The translations under genes were made by a program, and so were the position numbers. This document shows, piece after piece, positions 5,517-7,870 of a stretch of DNA of 7,870 nucleotides (positions are counted from its first letter, which is position 1; each line of letters opens with the position of its first letter). Location of the stretch: assembly GCA_016649625.1 (NCBI GenBank), contig JAENXI010000013.1:1-7870 (forward strand). Reading direction: 5' to 3'. Source of the stretch: Candidatus Bathyarchaeota archaeon (GTDB lineage: Archaea > Thermoproteota > Bathyarchaeia > Bathyarchaeales > Bathycorpusculaceae). The notes beneath the pieces were generated by a model. It searched no databases, was not told the origin of the DNA, and saw only the letters and a list, made by a program, of their open reading frames with translations.

Positions 5517-6407
5517 GTGATAAAAACAAACGCTAACAAACTTATTAAAATATCAGTTATCGGGGAAGTTTCTAGTCCTATAGTAAGTAAATCAGTCTAT
5601 AGAATTTCAGCTAACGGAATACCATTAATTTTTCCCGGGGTTGGAGGGATAACATATAACCTCAGAGTTGGAGATCTGGCATGTGGTTGGGAAGCTGATC
5701 ATGTTGAACCAGGAGTAAGTTTAGAAAATAAAGAAAACGATTCACGATATGGAAATGCAGCAAATACAGCATTTAACGTATTTTCATGCATCGGAAATAC
5801 AGCAAAAATCGTAAATGGCGATGCAAAGGGTTCCAAGGGTGTTGTCACTGGCAAACATGGAGGGATAGAACATGTTTTAGTTGACTTCCCAGAAGATACT
5901 TTAGAGAAATTAATTCCAGGGGATAAAATTCTGATAAAATCTTTAGGAGTTGGACTAAAACTAGTAGATTATCCAGAAATTAGAATGATAAATATGGATC
6001 CAAAGTTTTTAGAGGTCTTGAATCCCCAGGAAATTGATAGAAAAATTCAGGTCCCGGTGACACATATTATTCCGGCTGCCATAATGGGTTCAGGATTAGG
6101 AGCTAATCACGTTCATTCAGGAGATTATGATCTTCAAATGTTTGACAAAAAAATGAATAAGGATTATGGTTTAGATGATTTAAAACTTGGAGATTTGGTA
6201 GCAATAAAGGATGCAGATCATTCTTTTGGGAGAATATACCGTCAGGGAGCTATTTCCATTGGAATAGTAGTTCACACAAATTGTGTTACAGCAGGTCACG
6301 GTCCAGGAATCACAAGTTTAATGACTTCAGCTTCAGGAAAAATAATTCCAAAGATTAACGAAAAAGCCAACATTGCTTATCTCTTGAACCTACGATCAAA
6401 TATATAA
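5517..6407 (+). CDS. DUF4438 domain protein, function unknown
   Basis: A 296-residue soluble protein recognised as a member of the uncharacterised DUF4438 family, found in archaea and some thermophilic bacteria. No biochemical role is known to me. There is no signal peptide or membrane segment. The whole length carries glycine-rich, strongly family-like motifs: FPGVGGITYNLRVGD (39-53), DHVEPGVS (61-68), NAANTAFNVFSCIGN (80-94), GDAKGSKGVVTGKHGGIEHV (101-120), GLGANHVHSGDYDLQ (193-207), DADHSFGRIYRQGAISIGIV (232-251) and HTNCVTAGHGPGITSLMTS (253-271). The His and Asp residues (His62, His114, His119, His198, His200, Asp232, Asp234, His235, His253, His261) sit inside these motifs and would suit a metal site or catalytic centre; this is inference. 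The start is GTG with AGAGGG 6 nt upstream. Its stop codon lies inside the likely eS26 promoter, and it is divergent from the CBS gene. Confidence 0.85.
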   Translation: MIKTNANKLIKISVIGEVSSPIVSKSVYRISANGIPLIFPGVGGITYNLRVGDLACGWEADHVEPGVSLENKENDSRYGNAANTAFNVFSCIGNTAKIVNGDAKGSKGVVTGKHGGIEHVLVDFPEDTLEKLIPGDKILIKSLGVGLKLVDYPEIRMINMDPKFLEVLNPQEIDRKIQVPVTHIIPAAIMGSGLGANHVHSGDYDLQMFDKKMNKDYGLDDLKLGDLVAIKDADHSFGRIYRQGAISIGIVVHTNCVTAGHGPGITSLMTSASGKIIPKINEKANIAYLLNLRSNI

Positions 6408-6422
6408 GGCAGTAAAATTACT
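6398..6422 (+). promoter_or_regulatory. eS26 TATA box overlapping the DUF4438 stop, with downstream palindrome
   Basis: AAATATATAA (6398-6407) is a good archaeal TATA box and contains the DUF4438 stop codon. The expected transcript start is near 6430, leaving about 25 nt before the GTG at 6455, with an AGAGGA ribosome binding site at 6442-6447. Between box and start lies AGTAAAATTACT (6411-6422), a perfect 12-bp palindrome placed where a repressor would block polymerase recruitment. Confidence 0.5.
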
Positions 6423-6454
6423 AATTCAAGTTAGAGCAAAAAGAGGACAAAAAA

Positions 6455-6745
6455 GTGCCATTTAAGCGAAAAAGCCGAGGAAGATCAAAAGGAAGCAAAG
6501 GAAGCGGAACTACAATACAGTGTGGAAGTTGTGGGCAAGTGGTACCACGTGATAAGGCAAAAAGATCAACCAGGAGAGTTTCTTTAGTGGACCATCAATT
6601 GGGTAAGGAACTGCGAGCCCAAGGTACATATTTAGCTTCTTGGACCGACACAAAATGGTATTGCATATCATGCGCTGTCCATAGGGGAATTGTAAAGGTC
6701 AGATCTGAAGTCGATAGGCATTCACGGGTAAGAAGAAAACGCTAA
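6455..6745 (+). CDS. rps26e: Small ribosomal subunit protein eS26
   Basis: A 96-residue basic protein of the small ribosomal subunit; in eukaryotes eS26 lies at the mRNA exit region and contacts the 3' end of the 16S/18S-type rRNA. The N-terminus is very basic and glycine-rich (residues 1-18). The zinc site is clear: Cys23 and Cys26 in CGSCGQVVPRDKA, and Cys70 and Cys73 in WYCISCAVHRGIVKVRS. The C-terminus is short and basic (RVRRKR). The start is GTG at 6455, with AGAGGA 7 nt upstream. It follows the DUF4438 gene by 47 nt but seems to have its own TATA box. Its 3' end is 7 nt from the convergent lipid-synthase gene. eS26 is known from TACK and Asgard archaea and, as far as I know, not Euryarchaeota, so it is a useful lineage marker. 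Confidence 0.93.
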   Translation: MPFKRKSRGRSKGSKGSGTTIQCGSCGQVVPRDKAKRSTRRVSLVDHQLGKELRAQGTYLASWTDTKWYCISCAVHRGIVKVRSEVDRHSRVRRKR

Positions 6746-6765
6746 TCGTTAGCTATTTTGTTTTT
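6736..6765. terminator. Bidirectional hairpin terminator between convergent genes
   Basis: GCTAA (6741-6745) and TTAGC (6749-6753) form a perfect 5-bp stem around TCG. Rightward it is followed by TATTTTGTTTTT (6754-6765); leftward it is followed on the minus strand by GTTTTCTTCTT. The stem includes the eS26 stop codon and touches the stop of the opposing gene, so a single element can serve both. Confidence 0.6.
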
Positions 6766-7382
6766 AACATTTTATAAGTATATAATCCTCTTTCTAAAAC
6801 TGTGAGATTTGATAGTATCGCTAAAGCTATTATTCCAATATTTAGAGCAGGCAACCAAAAGAATGCGATAATACTTGAAGCCATTAGAAAAATTAGACGT
6901 TCAGCTCTCTCCATTATCCCTATAGACATCATTTTTATCCCAATAGATTCGGCTTTTGATCGACTATAACTAACTAGTAATGATCCAGTAAGAGCGAGAA
7001 GCCCCCACAGCGGATCACACAAACCACCTATGATTATTCCGATATAAACAGCTGAATCTGAGTACCTATCTAATAGCGAATCAAAAAAACTGCCAAAAAT
7101 ACTTTCTTGTTGATAGGTTCTAGCTAGAATTCCATCTAATATATCGCAAAAGCCTGAAATCATAAGTAGAGTTGTAGCAAGTAATAGAAACCATCTTTCA
7201 TTAAGTGATAATGAAAAAAATATAGCTGAAAGCATAGAAAAAAGGATACCTAATAGACTTACAATATTTGGAGTTAACCCTATTTTATGTGCCATTCTTG
7301 CTTCAGCATATAACAAAGTTTGAACTTTTTCTTTTAGTTTGGAAAGCAATTTTCTCCCATAGTTTGTAAAGTAATAATTCAT
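6753..7382 (-). CDS. CDP-alcohol phosphatidyltransferase, probable archaetidylinositol phosphate synthase
   Basis: A 209-residue integral membrane enzyme of the CDP-alcohol phosphatidyltransferase family. The catalytic signature is complete: Asp80, Asp83-Gly84, Ala87-Arg88, Gly97, Asp101 and Asp105, in CDILDGILAR followed by FGSFFDSLLDRYSD. These aspartates bind the metal ions and the CDP-lipid. About six membrane segments are visible (roughly 38-57, 63-79, 110-122, 127-140, 163-176, 180-197). SRSKAESIGIK (140-150) and GIMERAERL (155-163) resemble archaeal enzymes that join CDP-archaeol and inositol 1-phosphate to make archaetidylinositol phosphate. Archaetidylglycerol phosphate synthase is the main alternative, and substrate choice cannot be read with certainty. 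ATG 7382 has no clear ribosome binding site, but a TATA-like box lies about 40 nt upstream. It converges on eS26 and diverges from alba. Confidence 0.88.
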   Translation of the reverse strand: MNYYFTNYGRKLLSKLKEKVQTLLYAEARMAHKIGLTPNIVSLLGILFSMLSAIFFSLSLNERWFLLLATTLLMISGFCDILDGILARTYQQESIFGSFFDSLLDRYSDSAVYIGIIIGGLCDPLWGLLALTGSLLVSYSRSKAESIGIKMMSIGIMERAERLIFLMASSIIAFFWLPALNIGIIALAILSNLTVLERGLYTYKMLKTK

Positions 7383-7416
7383 TATTTAAGCTGGCCTATA
7401 CCAGAATTGAAAAGTA

Positions 7417-7426
7417 ATAATATAAA
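7417..7426 (-). promoter_or_regulatory. TATA box of the phosphatidyltransferase gene
   Basis: The minus strand reads TTTATATTAT. A transcript start near 7396 gives a leader of only about 14 nt before ATG 7382, consistent with the weak or absent ribosome binding site. Confidence 0.5.
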
Positions 7427-7492
7427 CAACAAAAAAAGTTTTACTATTTTGAGAGGTTAATAATGAGTAGTTAAATATTATTTGATCAGCAT

Positions 7493-7503
7493 TTCTCCGA
7501 GAA
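7493..7503. repeat. 11-bp palindrome in the phosphatidyltransferase-alba spacer
   Basis: TTCTC (7493-7497) and GAGAA (7499-7503) are perfect inverted copies around one C. It lies about 25 bp upstream of a secondary TATA-like TTTATAAG at 7527-7534. It may be a protein site; chance is also plausible at this length. Confidence 0.25.
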
Positions 7504-7555
7504 GTAATGACGGGAATTTCAGCGAATTTATAAGTAGGATCCAGATAATAGGAGG

Positions 7556-7601
7556 CAGTAACGTACTGTCAGAGACAGAATTATATAGTAGATAACGTTA
7601 C
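7556..7601 (+). promoter_or_regulatory. alba promoter with nested symmetric elements
   Basis: The TATA box ATTATATA (7580-7587) predicts a transcript start near 7610, about 20 nt before the ATG. GTAACGT (7558-7564) and ACGTTAC (7595-7601) are exact inverted copies flanking that box. Immediately upstream are two overlapping perfect 5-bp inverted repeats: CAGTA-ACG-TACTG (7556-7568) and CTGTC-AGA-GACAG (7566-7578). The density of symmetry suggests a binding site, possibly for autoregulation, but no binding protein is identified. Confidence 0.45.
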
Positions 7602-7631
7602 AAAAATTGATAACAAAAAGGAGTGAAGAAA

Positions 7632-7870
7632 ATGACTCAAAATACAGATGTTATATTCGTTGGAAACAAACCCCCCATGGCCTATGTTTTGGCTATAATT
7701 ACCAGTCTATCCCAAGGAGATCTAAAAGAAATAACTCTAAAAGCACGTGGTCAAGCAATAACTACAGCTGTTGACGTAGCTGAAATTACCAAAAACCGGT
7801 TTATTAAAGACTTAAAGGTAACCAAGATAGCCATTGGCACTGCTGAAATGCCACCAAGAGAGGGAGAAAA
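7632..7870 (+). CDS. alba: DNA/RNA-binding protein Alba (5' part)
   Basis: The first 79 codons of a small, abundant chromatin protein that coats DNA and RNA as dimers; the last few residues lie beyond the right edge. I translated from ATG 7632. The family core is clear: VIFVGNKPPMAYVLAII (7-23), EITLKARGQAITTAVDVAEI (33-52), TKNRFIKDLKV (53-63) and IAIGTAEM (66-73). In Sulfolobus Alba the lysine pair Lys16-Lys17 contacts DNA and Lys16 is acetylated. Here the matching pair is Asn12-Lys13, so the acetylated position is not a lysine. Phe57 corresponds to the dimer-dimer contact Phe60. The start is supported by AAGGAG at 7618-7623 with 8-nt spacing and by the TATA box at 7580-7587. Conserved sequence begins at once, so the N-terminus is secure. 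Confidence 0.93.
   Translation, partial: MTQNTDVIFVGNKPPMAYVLAIITSLSQGDLKEITLKARGQAITTAVDVAEITKNRFIKDLKVTKIAIGTAEMPPREGE

Noticed and set aside
7508..7534. Eight-codon frame in the alba upstream region as a leader peptide
   Set aside because: No run of regulatory codons, no ribosome binding site, and it lies upstream of the likely alba transcript start.
1..7870. Mobile elements, CRISPR arrays, tRNA or rRNA genes
   Set aside because: Both strands were read for transposase-like proteins, terminal repeats, spaced direct repeats and tRNA arm patterns; none was seen.

Overview
The window reads as a stretch of archaeal chromosome full of housekeeping genes. Marker genes are a group II chaperonin (thermosome) subunit, RNA polymerase subunit Rpo6/RpoK, ribosomal protein eS26, the chromatin protein Alba and an archaetidylinositol phosphate synthase-like enzyme. 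eS26 is, to my knowledge, missing from Euryarchaeota and present in TACK and Asgard archaea. Together with AT-rich DNA, a TrpB2-type tryptophan synthase and an ACT-domain regulator, it suggests a TACK-type archaeon. My best guess is Bathyarchaeia or a relative, but this rests on family recognition and not on a search.

Layout, left to right. The 5' third of trpB2 runs leftward off the window (1-340). It is divergent from a small HTH-ACT regulator (532-1035), and the shared spacer has an imperfect inverted repeat. Next comes a rightward pair, thermosome subunit (1187-2818) and rpoK (2821-3072), separated by 2 nt and closed by a hairpin/T-tract terminator. A spacer of about 240 nt holds only doubtful leftward open frames. 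Two leftward genes follow: dihydroorotase pyrC (3317-4660) and a two-CBS-domain protein with a C-terminal zinc ribbon (4761-5342). Across a divergent promoter region lie a DUF4438 protein of unknown function (5517-6407) and eS26 (6455-6745). eS26 converges on a CDP-alcohol phosphatidyltransferase (6753-7382, leftward), with a bidirectional hairpin terminator between them. Finally, alba begins at 7632 and runs off the right edge.

Functionally the genes cover tryptophan synthesis and its likely amino-acid-sensing control, protein folding, transcription, pyrimidine synthesis, nucleotide sensing (CBS), translation, membrane inositol lipid synthesis and chromatin. Most units have a recognisable TATA-like box about 25-30 nt upstream of a plausible transcript start. 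Four of the ten genes appear to start with TTG or GTG. No mobile element, CRISPR array, tRNA or rRNA was seen. I found no clear new system. The items most worth following are the uncharacterised DUF4438 protein, the trpB2/regulator spacer, the thermosome-rpoK pairing and the symmetric elements around the alba and eS26 promoters.
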